Positions 53,065 through 62,514 are shown, numbered from the stretch's first letter. The stretch: DNA of 64,000 nt from Paraburkholderia sp. CNPSo 3272 (GCF_024206495.1 NZ_JAMBPQ010000006.1:248001-312000); one strand, 5' to 3'. Translations and numbers: made by a program. The notes: generated by a model from the letters alone, not told the origin.

Positions 53065-55020
53065 TCACAATTTCGCTCCCGCACTATATTGAGTTTGCAT
53101 ATCGGGCGGTGCCGCCCTCTTTGCGGCCGGCGGCGTCTGTGCCGGCAGAAGCGCCGTGCCGCATTCCTCCACGAGGTTGCGCAGTGAGGTCGGGAAGAGC
53201 GTGCCGGGGTCGTCGGCAATGCCTGCGCCGTCGTCGCGCAGCGCCGCGCCGATGCCCACCACGATGGTCGCGTCAGGCGCACGCTCGCGCAGGCGCCGCA
53301 CGAGATTGCGCAGGTACGGCGCCGACTCGGGCGCATCGAGCGACACCACACAGATGGCCGGCGAGCGCTCGTCGATCATGGCCCCGCGCGTGGCGCGCAC
53401 TTCGTCGTAGGTGGTGGCCGTGCAAGGGATATTGCGCCGCATGAGCAACTGGCCGACGATCGCCACCGCCACGTCGTCGAACGCGCCGCGTCCGGGCACG
53501 CAGAGCACCTCGCCCGCGTCCGGCGAGAGCGTGAACTCGATCACCCGCGCGCCTTCGTCCGCGCCTTCAACGGACTTCCTGGCGCTCTCCCCCTCGGGTG
53601 CGGCGTGACGCGAATCGTCCACGGACTCGAGATCCTCGACGATATCGAGCAGCGCCTGGTTGATGCGCGCGACCTGCTCGGCGGGCAGCACGCCGCGCAA
53701 GGCGTCGTTGCGCGCGAAGCGCAGGCCCTCGAACGCCACCTGCTCGTAATAGTCGATGAGCGGCATGCCGGTGAGCAGCCGGTCCGCCTGCAGCAGTGCC
53801 TCGTGGGGATCGTCGGCGAGCAGGCGCTGGTAGCACATCTGCGCGGGCGTAAGGGCGGGCTGGTCGCCAAGCAGGATCGTGAGGAAGTTCAGCCGGTCCA
53901 CGTAGCGGCCCAGCGTGACGATGCACAACGTGAGCGGAGTGGAAAGCACGAGCCCCACGGGCCCCCACAGCCAGCTCCAGAAGATCGCCGCCACCACCAC
54001 GGCCAGCGGCGAGAGGCCCGAGCGCTTGCCGTAGAGCATCGGCTCGGCGAACTGCCCCGCCACCACGTCCACGACGATGAAGAAGATCAGCGTCGTCACG
54101 CCCATGGTCCATTGCGGCTGCGTGGCCGCGGCGACGATCGTCGCCATGATCGCGGCGATCCAGATGCCGATGTACGGCACGAAGCGCATGAGCGCCGCCA
54201 CCGCGCCGAACAGCAGCGCGCCCGGCACGCCGATGCCGGCCAGCCCCAGCGCAATCACCCCGCCCACCGTGACGTTCACGCCGACCTGCGCGACGAAGTA
54301 GCGCGAGAGCCGCTGCGAGGCATCGTTGATGGCGGTCGTGGTGCGGTGCAGGTCGTCGGAGCCGAACACGCTGATGAGCCGGTCGCGCAGGTCCTCGCGC
54401 TGGAACAGGATGAAGATCGTGACCACGAGCACGATGAAGGTCGTTTCCAGCGGTGCGATAGCCGGGGCGAGCGCCTTTTGCGCGAGCGTAAGCGGCGTGG
54501 GCGCGGGCGTATGGACCTCCACGGGCATCGGCTGCTGCGGCTGGTTGCGCGCTGCGCGGCCGCGCGGCTGCGGCGGCGCGGGCGGCGGCGTGGGCGTCAC
54601 GCGCTGCAGCGCGGTGGCGGCCCGCGACATCAGCGAGTCGGCGCGGCCCACGGTTTTTTCCTGCACCGTTTTCACTTTCTGCCCTATCTCTTCCTGGTAC
54701 TCCGGCAGGGAGGCGGAAAGCTGATACACCTGCGCGGCGATCAGCGCGCCCACGCCGGCAAGCGCGAGCACGGTGGACAGCACAGCAACGAGAATGGCGA
54801 GGAACTGCGGCACATGAAAGCGCCGCAGCGTGGTCACGAGCGGCGCCAGCAGAAAGCTCAGCAGCACCGAGAGCGTAATGGGAATCAGCACCGCGCGCCC
54901 GAAGTACAGGCCGCACACCACGACCACGCCTGTAATGACGGAGGCGAGGCCGTGCAGCGTCGGCGGGCTTGGCGGAAACACCCGGTTGCGGCGGCCCTGC
55001 GGCGGCAGCGGGAAATTCAT
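53065..55020 (-). CDS. AI-2E-family membrane protein with large C-terminal soluble domain
   Basis: The N-terminal 400 residues form an AI-2E/PerM-type transporter with about eight helices (GLYFGRAVLIPITLSVLLSFLLAP, VGVNVTVGGVIALGLAGIGVPGALLFG, MRFVPYIGIWIAAI). They include a Pro-rich loop (TPTPPPAPPQPRGRAARN) between helices. The remaining 250 residues are hydrophilic. The part from about 500 has a Rossmann-like strand pattern, VLCVPGRGAFDDVAVAIVGQLLMRR and AICVVSLD, similar to a cobalamin-binding fold but lacking its DxHxxG motif. I chose ATG 55020. An in-frame upstream start at 55140 has no support. The family is better known as PerM-like, and quorum-signal export is unproven. Confidence 0.85.
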   Translation of the reverse strand: MNFPLPPQGRRNRVFPPSPPTLHGLASVITGVVVVCGLYFGRAVLIPITLSVLLSFLLAPLVTTLRRFHVPQFLAILVAVLSTVLALAGVGALIAAQVYQLSASLPEYQEEIGQKVKTVQEKTVGRADSLMSRAATALQRVTPTPPPAPPQPRGRAARNQPQQPMPVEVHTPAPTPLTLAQKALAPAIAPLETTFIVLVVTIFILFQREDLRDRLISVFGSDDLHRTTTAINDASQRLSRYFVAQVGVNVTVGGVIALGLAGIGVPGALLFGAVAALMRFVPYIGIWIAAIMATIVAAATQPQWTMGVTTLIFFIVVDVVAGQFAEPMLYGKRSGLSPLAVVVAAIFWSWLWGPVGLVLSTPLTLCIVTLGRYVDRLNFLTILLGDQPALTPAQMCYQRLLADDPHEALLQADRLLTGMPLIDYYEQVAFEGLRFARNDALRGVLPAEQVARINQALLDIVEDLESVDDSRHAAPEGESARKSVEGADEGARVIEFTLSPDAGEVLCVPGRGAFDDVAVAIVGQLLMRRNIPCTATTYDEVRATRGAMIDERSPAICVVSLDAPESAPYLRNLVRRLRERAPDATIVVGIGAALRDDGAGIADDPGTLFPTSLRNLVEECGTALLPAQTPPAAKRAAPPDMQTQYSAGAKL

Positions 55021-55188
55021 GTCGTTTTGGATCGGCAAAAAAAAACATCGGGGCCGCGCCGGCTCGGGCAAGCGCACGGCCCATCTATACGCACGAGGCG
55101 CACCTGGAAATGGTACAGCGCCTCCACACGCGAGGCGCAACCGTCCAGATTTTCGCAGGTCGCGAGAGGCGGACGCAAAAAGCGCGCG

Positions 55189-55839
55189 TCACTGCGTCTG
55201 CGTCTTGCCCGTGACGAGCTCCTGATTGCGCGCGGTGAGGAACTGGATGAGCCCATCCACGCCGCCCTGCTGGATCTTCTCGTTGAACTGCTGGCGATAG
55301 GTCTGTATCAGCCACGCGCCGAGCACGTTCAGGTCGTACAGGCGCCAGCCTTGCGGCGTCTTGTACAGGCGGTAATCGATTTCAACCGGATTGCTGTTGG
55401 TCTGCGCGAGCGTGCGCACGACGACGTCGGTGTCGCCCGGCGAGCTGCGCATGGGCGGGTACTCGATCTTCTGGTCAGGCTTCAGTTGCGCGATGGCGCC
55501 CGAGTAGAGATGGATCAGCAGCAGCTGGAACTGCTGCTCGATCTGCGCTTGCTGCTCGGGCGTCGTGGTGCGCCAGTGCGGCCCCATGGCGAGGCGCGTG
55601 GTGCGGCGAAAATCGACGTACGGAAGAATGTCGCGGTTGACGATATCCTGAATGCGCGCGATATCGTCGGGCGCGATGGCCTTGGTGCGAACTTCGTCGA
55701 GGATCTGCTGCGTGGCGGTCTTGATGAGCGCCTGCGGGTCCGACTGGTCCACCTGGACCGATTGAGCAAACGCCGCCGTAGCGGGCAGGAACGACAGACA
55801 CCACGCAAGCAGCGCGGTCATGCGGAATAGCCTGGTCAT
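55189..55839 (-). CDS. MlaC/Ttg2D-like phospholipid-binding periplasmic protein
   Basis: MlaC-type proteins shuttle phospholipids across the periplasm. The 216-residue product has a Sec signal ending AFA, then DPQALIKTATQQILDEV, NRDILPYVDFRRTTRLAMGPHWRTTTPEQQAQIEQQFQ (by motif), and the C-terminal YRLYKTPQGWRLYDLNVLGAWLI of the Tol_Tol_Ttg2 family. It is stand-alone: no MlaF/E/D genes are adjacent, so it may be a paralogue. I chose ATG 55839, where the signal peptide begins. An upstream in-frame start adds a non-signal leader. Confidence 0.9.
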   Translation of the reverse strand: MTRLFRMTALLAWCLSFLPATAAFAQSVQVDQSDPQALIKTATQQILDEVRTKAIAPDDIARIQDIVNRDILPYVDFRRTTRLAMGPHWRTTTPEQQAQIEQQFQLLLIHLYSGAIAQLKPDQKIEYPPMRSSPGDTDVVVRTLAQTNSNPVEIDYRLYKTPQGWRLYDLNVLGAWLIQTYRQQFNEKIQQGGVDGLIQFLTARNQELVTGKTQTQ

Positions 55840-55991
55840 CGATATCTCTGGGCAATGGCGGGAGCGGCGAGCGGGCGCGAATTCGATGAGCTGCACGCAT
55901 CGCGCGAGCGCACGCCAGCGCTCAGTCTAGCGGGTCAGGCGCACTCTGGCAGGATCGCTGTGCGGCTCGTGGCGATCGCGCGCGTATGACT

Positions 55992-56222
55992 TCACGCGCG
56001 GGGCGTACGAGCCCGTGCATCGGATTCCGTGAGGAACGCCTCGAGCCCGAATAGCCAGGCCACGCAAAACGACAGACGCGAGAGCACGGCGGGCATCGGA
56101 TCGCCTTCGCTGTCGTCGGTGCCCTCCCCCAACGCGTTCTCGCCAGAAGCGAGTGCGCCTCCCAGTGGCGCGGACGTGGTCGATAAAGGCGATTGCTGGC
56201 GAGAAATGGCTTTGGACTCCAT
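55992..56222 (-). CDS. Small hypothetical protein (76 residues), weak support
   Basis: This frame gives a 76-residue product with an acidic/Ser-rich first half and a hydrophobic or amphipathic stretch AVLSRLSFCVAWLFGLEAF near the C-terminus. AGGAG lies ten bases before the ATG. I cannot name a family. It could be a small membrane-associated protein or a chance frame. Confidence 0.4.
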   Translation of the reverse strand: MESKAISRQQSPLSTTSAPLGGALASGENALGEGTDDSEGDPMPAVLSRLSFCVAWLFGLEAFLTESDARARTPRA

Positions 56223-56594
56223 GGCTGCGGTACTCCTCGGTGCGGACCGGATTGTGATTGGCGCTATGGCGAAGCAAAACCCATACCAAGTCACGGCGTG
56301 ATGCCCGGCCCGGCCGCAGCAACGTCCGCGCACCCGCACGCGACATGCGCCCTGTAAAAACTACACGCGCGTTACGGCAAAGCGGAGCAGCCCGCGCGCG
56401 CCAGGCCCAACAGTGGTTGCACGGGCAAGCGGGCACGTAAAACGCATGCAGCCGCACGCCCGCCCGCTCGCTCGCCCTGCCTGCCCGCGTAATCGGTTCA
56501 ATTGCAATGCAATCAGGATCGAATCACTACGATGGTGTAAGGTTCAGCGGTTCGTCTCGACGACGAGGCGCGCGCCCATCGCTCAGGAGATCGC
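56223..56594. other. Gene-free region upstream of the rsb operon (372 bases)
   Basis: No gene is supported here. This must hold the promoter for the rsbR-first operon. I see an AT-rich patch near 56492-56545 but no reliable promoter. The last eight bases before the ATG include AGGAGAT. Confidence 0.45.
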
Positions 56595-57461
56595 ATGAAC
56601 ACACCGGAACAGATTCGCATTGCGGACATCCTCAGCCAGCATCGCGACACGCTGCTCGCCGAATGGCTGCGCCTGCATCTGCCGATCGCGCTGCGCCGCG
56701 GCCTCGCGATGGAGGGGGAAATTCGCGAGCAGTTCTCCGCGTTCCTCAACATCTTTCTCGACACGCTGCCGAACACCGAAACCTTCGACTCGGGCCGCCC
56801 GGAGTGGGAGCCGGTACGCGCGTTCCTGGCGGAGATGTCGGCGCACCGCGCGCGTCAGGGCTACACGCCGCTCGAGACGGCCACCTTCGTGTTCTCGTTC
56901 AAGGAGCCGCTCTACGCGCGCCTGCACGCGGCCTTTTCACATAACCCCGTCGAATTCGCCCAGCTGAGCTGGCAGGTGAACCTGCTGCTCGACGGCTTCG
57001 GCCTCTATACCACCGACATTTTCCAGAAGAGCCGCGAAGCGATCATCGCGCGCCAGCAGGAAGAGCTGCTCGAGCTTTCCACGCCCGTCGTGCAGCTTTG
57101 GGAAGGCATCCTCGCGCTGCCGCTCATCGGCACGCTCGATTCCGCGCGCACCCAGGTCGTCATGGAGAGCCTGCTGCAGAAGATCGTCGACACGGGCGCG
57201 GGCCTCGCGATCATCGACATCACGGGCGTGCCCACTGTCGACACGCTCGTCGCGCAGCATCTGCTCAAGACCGTCGCCGCCGCGCGCCTCATGGGCGCGG
57301 ACTGCATCATCAGCGGCATCCGCCCGCAGATCGCGCAGACCATCGTGCATCTGGGCGTCGATCTCACCAACGTCACGACCAAGTCCACGCTCGCCGACGC
57401 CTTCGTCATCGCGTTGCAGCGCATCGGCGCGACCATCATCTCGCCGAAGGCCACGGCCTGA
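56595..57461 (+). CDS. rsbR: RsbR-type stressosome co-antagonist (STAS)
   Basis: RsbR with RsbS forms the stressosome core that holds RsbT. The 288-residue protein has an N-terminal helical sensor of about 150 residues (RsbRD_N-like) and a C-terminal STAS domain with IIDITGVPTVDTLVAQHLLKT and ADCIISGIRPQIAQTIVHLGVDL. The Thr residues of VDTLVA and AQTIVHLG correspond in place to the two phosphosites of Bacillus RsbR. AGGAGAT precedes the ATG. It heads an operon of six genes whose later members overlap. Confidence 0.92.
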   Translation: MNTPEQIRIADILSQHRDTLLAEWLRLHLPIALRRGLAMEGEIREQFSAFLNIFLDTLPNTETFDSGRPEWEPVRAFLAEMSAHRARQGYTPLETATFVFSFKEPLYARLHAAFSHNPVEFAQLSWQVNLLLDGFGLYTTDIFQKSREAIIARQQEELLELSTPVVQLWEGILALPLIGTLDSARTQVVMESLLQKIVDTGAGLAIIDITGVPTVDTLVAQHLLKTVAAARLMGADCIISGIRPQIAQTIVHLGVDLTNVTTKSTLADAFVIALQRIGATIISPKATA

Positions 57462-57500
57462 ACGCCACTCAGCGCCACTGAAGCACGGGAACCGCACACG

Positions 57501-57860
57501 ATGGAACGCATTCCGATTCTGCGCCTCGGCGACTGCCTGATCGTCACGATCCAGGTGGACATGCACGACCGCCTCGCGATCGCACTGCAGGACGACCTCA
57601 CCGAGCGCATCGTGAAAGAGTCGGCCAAGGGCGTCCTGATCGACATCTCGACGCTCGACGTGGTCGACTCGTTCATCGGCCGCATGATCAGCAATACGGC
57701 CGCCATGGCGATGATGCTCGACGCGCAGACCGTGGTCGTCGGCATGCAGCCGTCCGTTGCGATCACGCTGGTCGAGCTCGGTCTCACGCTGTCGGGCGTG
57801 CGCACCGCGCTGAACGTCGAAAAAGGCATGGCGCTGCTCAAGCAGCGCCAGCTCCGGTGA
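57501..57860 (+). CDS. rsbS: RsbS-type stressosome scaffold (STAS antagonist)
   Basis: The 119-residue single STAS protein has IDISTLDVVDSFIGRMISNTAAMA, with the conserved Ser phosphorylated by RsbT in the VDSFIG motif. This is the hallmark of RsbS. It lies 39 bases after rsbR. Its stop overlaps a possible GTG start of rsbT (GTGA). Confidence 0.93.
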   Translation: MERIPILRLGDCLIVTIQVDMHDRLAIALQDDLTERIVKESAKGVLIDISTLDVVDSFIGRMISNTAAMAMMLDAQTVVVGMQPSVAITLVELGLTLSGVRTALNVEKGMALLKQRQLR

Positions 57861-58327
57861 GTCCCATTACTCCCTTAGCTAGCACGTCTTTTGCGTTCAA
57901 CATGAATAGCAACGACACGACCGGAAGGCTTGCGGCCCAGGTGAGCCTGAGATCGGACGAGGAAATCGTCCGGCTGCGACAGATCGTGCGCGACGCCGCC
58001 ATCGCGCAGGGTTTCTCGCTCATCGAGCAGACCAAGTTCGTGACGGCGGCGAGCGAGCTCGCACGCAATACGCTGCAGCATGGCGGCGGCGGCGATGCGC
58101 GCCTCGACGTGCTGGAAAGAGGTGTGCGCGTGGGACTGCGGCTCTCGTTCGTGGATCAAGGTCCGGGGATTGCTGACATCGAGCGCGCGCTGCAGGACGG
58201 CTTCACGAGCGGCAATGGCCTGGGCTTGGGCCTTGGCGGCTCGCGGCGCCTGTGCGACGAATTCACGATCGAATCGACTCCGGGTGCCGGCACGACGGTC
58301 ACCATCACGAAATGGAAAATACGCTAG
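57857..58327 (+). CDS. rsbT: RsbT-type serine/threonine kinase (GHKL ATPase)
   Basis: RsbT phosphorylates RsbS and RsbR and is then freed to act on a downstream partner. The protein has the N-box SELARNTLQHGGGG, G1 DQGPGI and G2 GLGLGLGGSRRL. The start is uncertain. GTG 57857 overlaps the rsbS stop by four bases, which suggests translational coupling, and gives 156 residues. ATG 57902 gives 141, closer to Bacillus RsbT, but I see no ribosome binding site for it. Confidence 0.9.
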   Translation: MSPITPLASTSFAFNMNSNDTTGRLAAQVSLRSDEEIVRLRQIVRDAAIAQGFSLIEQTKFVTAASELARNTLQHGGGGDARLDVLERGVRVGLRLSFVDQGPGIADIERALQDGFTSGNGLGLGLGGSRRLCDEFTIESTPGAGTTVTITKWKIR

Positions 58328-59439
58328 ACGGCGCGGCCGGCTCCGCCGGCGGCAGCCACCGCTCCTTCGAGATAGGCGACGCCAGCAGCGTCGCCTATGC
58401 ACGGCGCGGCGCCGCCGAAGCCGGGCGCATTGCCGCGCTCACCGAGACCGACGCCGGACGCCTTGCGATCGTGCTCACCGAAGCGGCCACCAACATCCTG
58501 AAGCATGCCGGCCACGGCGAGTTGCTCGTGCGCGCGCTGGAGGGCGCAGTGGAGCTGATCGCACTCGACGGCGGCCCCGGCATGACCGACGTTGGCGCCG
58601 CGCTCACCGACGGTCACTCCACCACCGGCACGCCTGGCACCGGGCTCGGCGCGATCCGGCGGCTCTCCAACCAGTTCGCCATTTACTCGCAGCCGGGCGC
58701 GGGCACGGTGTTGCGCGTGCTCGTGCAGAAAAGCGGCGTCAACGCAGCGCACGCGGCGTTCACCCGACCCGAGATCGGCGGCGTCTGCGTGCCTTACCCC
58801 GGCGAGGAAGTCTGCGGCGACGGCTGGCAGGCGCAGGCCGACCAGAGCGGCCTCACCCTCGCACTCGCCGACGGCCTCGGCCACGGCGCCCAAGCGCACG
58901 TCGCCGCGGTGGCCGCGCTCGACGTGCTGCGCCGCCGCGCCGGTCTCGCGCCCGCCGCGCTCATGGAACTCTCGCACGCGGCCCTGCGCCACACGCGCGG
59001 CGCAGCCCTCGCGCTCGTGCGCATCGATCTCGTGCGCGGCGCGCTCGCATTCTGTGGCACGGGCAACATCTCGGCGGTCGCGTACGGCGCGGGCCGCCCC
59101 ATCGATAAGCGCGCTTCAGCCGGCCACGCGCAGCGGCCCGCGGGCGCAGGCGCACCGCCCGCGCGCGAGTGCTACCAGCTCGTCTCGCGCAACGGCATCG
59201 TGGGCCACACGATGCGCGGCATCCAGGAGTTCGAGCTGACGTGGAACGAGAACGCGCTCCTCGTCCTGCATTCGGACGGCATCGGCACCCGCTGGGACCT
59301 CGCCGCCTGGCCCGGCCTCGCCAACCAGCCCGCCGCCATGATCGCGGCCGTCCTCTACCGAGACTTCGCGCGCCGGCGCGACGACGCCACCGTCGTCGTC
59401 GTGCGCGCCCGCCCCGGAGTACAGTTGAACCATGAATAA
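58312..59439 (+). CDS. Fused RsbT/RsbW-like ATPase and PP2C-type (SpoIIE/RsbX-like) phosphatase
   Basis: The 375-residue protein has an N-terminal GHKL ATPase domain (TEAATNILKHAGHGEL near 55, DGGPGMTD, GTGLGAIRRLS) and then a SpoIIE-type PP2C domain with the metal-binding Asp in LALADGLGHGAQAHVAA and the late HSDGIG and DDATVVVV motifs. It combines a kinase-like and a phosphatase module, resembling an RsbT/W fused to RsbX, which resets stressosome phosphorylation in Bacillus. Its ATG at 58312 overlaps the rsbT end by 16 bases. Confidence 0.9.
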   Translation: MENTLDGAAGSAGGSHRSFEIGDASSVAYARRGAAEAGRIAALTETDAGRLAIVLTEAATNILKHAGHGELLVRALEGAVELIALDGGPGMTDVGAALTDGHSTTGTPGTGLGAIRRLSNQFAIYSQPGAGTVLRVLVQKSGVNAAHAAFTRPEIGGVCVPYPGEEVCGDGWQAQADQSGLTLALADGLGHGAQAHVAAVAALDVLRRRAGLAPAALMELSHAALRHTRGAALALVRIDLVRGALAFCGTGNISAVAYGAGRPIDKRASAGHAQRPAGAGAPPARECYQLVSRNGIVGHTMRGIQEFELTWNENALLVLHSDGIGTRWDLAAWPGLANQPAAMIAAVLYRDFARRRDDATVVVVRARPGVQLNHE

Positions 59440-60841
59440 GCCACTGCTGCGCATCCGTCTGCAAACCGCCCAGGACGTCGTCGCCGCGCGCCGCCGCGCG
59501 CGCGAACTGGCCGCTGGGCTCGGCTTCTCGCAGCTCGACCAGACGCGCATTGCGAGCGCCGTCTCCGAAATCGCCCGCAACGCGTTCGAATATGCAGGCG
59601 GCGGCGAAGTCGCCTTCGCGCTGCAAGGCGAGCGGCCGCGCGAAGCGCTCGCCGTGCAGGTGAGCGACCAGGGCCCCGGCGTGCGCGAACTCGAAGCCGT
59701 GCTCGACGGCACCTATCGCTCGCCCGGCGGCATGGGCCTCGGCATCACGGGCAGCCGCCGCCTCATGGATCGCTTCGAAATTCGCTCGTCGGCTCGCGGC
59801 ACGACCGTGATCATGGCGCGCGACTTGCCGCATGAGCGCGGCGAGGGTAGCGGCCCGGAACTCGAGCGCATCGTGCGCGAACTCGCGGCACGCAGTCCGC
59901 TGGAAGGCCCTCACGGCGACTCGCTGGAAGAACTGCAGCAGCAGAACCGCGAACTCGTCACCGCGCTCGACGAACTGCGCGAACGCCAGGAAGACCTCTC
60001 GCGCCTCACGCAGGAGCTGGAGGCGACCAACCGCGGCGTGGTCGCCCTCTACGCCGAGCTCGACGAGCGCGCCGAGGAACTGCGCCGCGCCGACATGATG
60101 AAGACACGCTTCCTCTCGAACATGAGCCACGAACTGCGCACCCCGCTCAGTTCGATCCGCGCGCTCGCGAACCTGCTGCTCAACCGGCTCGACGGCGACC
60201 TGAGCGTGGAGCAGGAACGCCAGGTCAAGCTGATTCTTTCGTCTGCCGAAAGCCTGGGCGAGACCGTGAACGACCTGCTCGACCTCGCGAAGATCGAAGC
60301 TGGCAAGACCGAAGTCGTGCCCGCGTGGTTCGATGCCGCCGACCTCTTCGCCGCGCTGCGCACCATGCTCGTGCCGCTGCTCGATACGCCGGACGTGACG
60401 CTCGAGTTCGGTTCCACGGCAGGGCTGCCGCAGCTCTACACCGACGAACCCAAACTCACGCAGATCCTGCGCAATTTCGTTTCGAACGCGCTCAAGTACA
60501 CGGAACGCGGGCAGATTCGCGTGGGCGCCCAGTGCATGCCCGGCGACGGCGACGAGGCGCGCATCACCTTCTTCGTCGCGGATACGGGCATCGGAATTGC
60601 TCCCGAACACCACCAGATCATTTTCGAGGAGTTCGGCCAGGTGCAGAACCGCCTCCAGCAGCGCGTGAAGGGAACGGGTCTTGGCCTGCCGCTGTGCCGC
60701 AAGCTTGCGGCGCTGCTGGGCGGCGAAGTGGGTGTGGAAAGCGAGCCCGGCGTGGGCTCCACGTTCCGCCTGAACGTGCCGGTGTGCCTCGCGACGTCCG
60801 TCGAGGGCGAATCCGAGACCTCCGGGGGCGCGGCGCCATGA
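59432..60841 (+). CDS. Sensor histidine kinase with N-terminal RsbT/W-like ATPase domain
   Basis: The 469-residue protein begins with another GHKL-type domain (SAVSEIARNAFEYAGGGEV, DQGPGV, GMGLGITGSRRL at about 1-130). A coiled coil follows at about 155-215, then a full histidine-kinase core: H233 in SNMSHELRTPLSSIRA, N-box FVSNALKYTERG, G1 DTGIGI and G2 GTGLGLPL. It has no transmembrane segment, so it is cytoplasmic. Its ATG overlaps the previous gene by eight bases, and its stop overlaps the next start (ATGA). The N-terminal domain may bind stressosome partners. That is an inference. Confidence 0.92.
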   Translation: MNKPLLRIRLQTAQDVVAARRRARELAAGLGFSQLDQTRIASAVSEIARNAFEYAGGGEVAFALQGERPREALAVQVSDQGPGVRELEAVLDGTYRSPGGMGLGITGSRRLMDRFEIRSSARGTTVIMARDLPHERGEGSGPELERIVRELAARSPLEGPHGDSLEELQQQNRELVTALDELRERQEDLSRLTQELEATNRGVVALYAELDERAEELRRADMMKTRFLSNMSHELRTPLSSIRALANLLLNRLDGDLSVEQERQVKLILSSAESLGETVNDLLDLAKIEAGKTEVVPAWFDAADLFAALRTMLVPLLDTPDVTLEFGSTAGLPQLYTDEPKLTQILRNFVSNALKYTERGQIRVGAQCMPGDGDEARITFFVADTGIGIAPEHHQIIFEEFGQVQNRLQQRVKGTGLGLPLCRKLAALLGGEVGVESEPGVGSTFRLNVPVCLATSVEGESETSGGAAP

Positions 60842-62361
60842 ACGCGCACACCACGCTTATCCTCAACGTCGACGACAACGAAGGCGCGCGCTACGTCAAG
60901 TCGCGCGTGCTGCGCCACGCCGGCTACCCCGTGATCGAAGCCGCGACAGGCCAGGCCGCGCTCGAAGCCGTGCGCGAACAGGCGCCTGCGATCGTGCTGC
61001 TCGACGTGAAGCTGCCCGACATCAGCGGCATCGAGGTGTGCCGCCTCATCAAGGCGGACGCGCAGACGAACTCCACGCTCGTGCTGCAAACCTCCGCCGC
61101 CGCGGTGCAAACGCGCGACAAGATTCTCGCGCTCGACGGCGGCGCCGACAGCTATCTCACCGAGCCCGTCGAGCCCGCCGAGCTGGTGGCGAACGTGCGC
61201 GCGCTCCTGCGCCTTTACGCGGCCGAAAAAGCGCTGCGCGACGCCGACCGCCGCAAGGACCGCTTCCTCGCGACGCTCGCGCACGAACTGCGCAATCCGC
61301 TCGCGCCGATTCGCAACGCCATCGAACTGCTCGACCCGCGCCACGGCGCGAACGACGTCATGCGCGCCGACGCGCGGCAGATCGCAAGCCGCCAGGTCGA
61401 GCATCTCGGCCGCCTCGTCGACGACCTGCTCGACGTCTCGCGCATCTCGCACGGCAAGATCGCGCTGCAGATGAGCACGCTCGACCTGCGCGAGATCGTC
61501 CAGATCGCTGTGGAAACGAGCCGGCCCTTCCTCGACGCGAAGGCGCAAACGCTCACGGTCGAGATCGACTGCGAGCCGTGCCATGTGACCGGCGATGCAA
61601 TACGCGTGGCGCAGATCATCAGCAACCTGCTTTCCAACGCCGCGAAGTACACGGCCGAAGGCGGCCAGATCGCGTTGCGGCTCGAAGCGGACGTCTACGA
61701 GATCCTGATTCGCGTGCGCGACAACGGCATTGGCATCGCGCCCGACGAGCTGCCCTATGTGTTCGAGCTTTTCATGCAGTCGCGCGAAGCCGTGAAGCGC
61801 GCCGACGGCGGCCTCGGCATCGGCCTCGCGCTCGTGCGCGAACTCGCGGAACTGCACGGCGGCTCGGCGAGCGCGCATTCGGACGGGCTTGGACTCGGCT
61901 CGGAGTTCGTCGTGCGTCTGCCGCTCGCGCGGGCGCCGCAGTGCGAAGCGCCGCGCGACGAGCCGCATGGCGCGCGGGAACAGATCGCGCCGCCGCGCCG
62001 CCGCGTGCTGATCGCCGACGACAACGTCGATTCCGCTTCCTCGCTGCTCATGCTGCTGGAGCTCGAAGGCCACGAGGTCCGCGTGGCGCACGACGGACCG
62101 GGCGCACTCGCACTCGCGCAGAGCTTCCTGCCCAATGTGGCGATTCTCGACATCGGTTTGCCTGGCATGGATGGACACGCACTGGCGAAGGCGCTGCGCG
62201 CCGCGCCGGCCACCGCGCACGTGCAATTGATCGCGCTCACGGGCTACGGCCAGGAGCGCGACCGCCAGGCAGCGAGCGAGGCCGGCTTCGATCGGCATCT
62301 CGTCAAGCCCGCGCCGTTCGAAGAAATCCTGCGGGAAATCGAAAACGCGCCGCCGGATTGA
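60838..62361 (+). CDS. Hybrid receiver-kinase-receiver protein
   Basis: The 507-residue protein has a first receiver (D56 in VLLDVKLPD), a histidine-kinase core (H149 in LATLAHELRNPL, N-box LLSNAAKYTAEGG, G1 DNGIGI, G2 GIGLALVREL) and a second receiver (D438 in AILDIGLPGMDG, Lys in HLVKPA). It lacks a transmembrane segment and a DNA-binding output. It is the last gene of the overlapping rsb operon and probably relays phosphate from the upstream kinase. Its final target is not in the window. Confidence 0.93.
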   Translation: MNAHTTLILNVDDNEGARYVKSRVLRHAGYPVIEAATGQAALEAVREQAPAIVLLDVKLPDISGIEVCRLIKADAQTNSTLVLQTSAAAVQTRDKILALDGGADSYLTEPVEPAELVANVRALLRLYAAEKALRDADRRKDRFLATLAHELRNPLAPIRNAIELLDPRHGANDVMRADARQIASRQVEHLGRLVDDLLDVSRISHGKIALQMSTLDLREIVQIAVETSRPFLDAKAQTLTVEIDCEPCHVTGDAIRVAQIISNLLSNAAKYTAEGGQIALRLEADVYEILIRVRDNGIGIAPDELPYVFELFMQSREAVKRADGGLGIGLALVRELAELHGGSASAHSDGLGLGSEFVVRLPLARAPQCEAPRDEPHGAREQIAPPRRRVLIADDNVDSASSLLMLLELEGHEVRVAHDGPGALALAQSFLPNVAILDIGLPGMDGHALAKALRAAPATAHVQLIALTGYGQERDRQAASEAGFDRHLVKPAPFEEILREIENAPPD

Positions 62362-62514
62362 GTGGCGCCGCGCGGTCCGCCTGCCGACCGTTCGCGCTAC
62401 CCAGGTCCCGTTCGCGCCCGTTTCCCCGCGCTTCGTCGCATCCCCCTCGCCCCCCCCGCCGCCACTCACCACACTGCAGACATCGCCCCCGCTCGACTCG
62501 CCAAGGAGAGCCGC

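Noticed and set aside
55037..55045. A run of nine A residues as the terminator of the MlaC-like gene or a frameshift site
   Set aside because: On the minus strand the T-run follows only a weak, offset stem, and it lies outside any coding frame I support.
53605..55830. A long plus-strand open frame opposite the AI-2E and MlaC-like genes
   Set aside because: It is His/Arg/Glu-rich with no domain and spans two genes that have clear motifs on the other strand. It reflects the GC-rich codon pattern.
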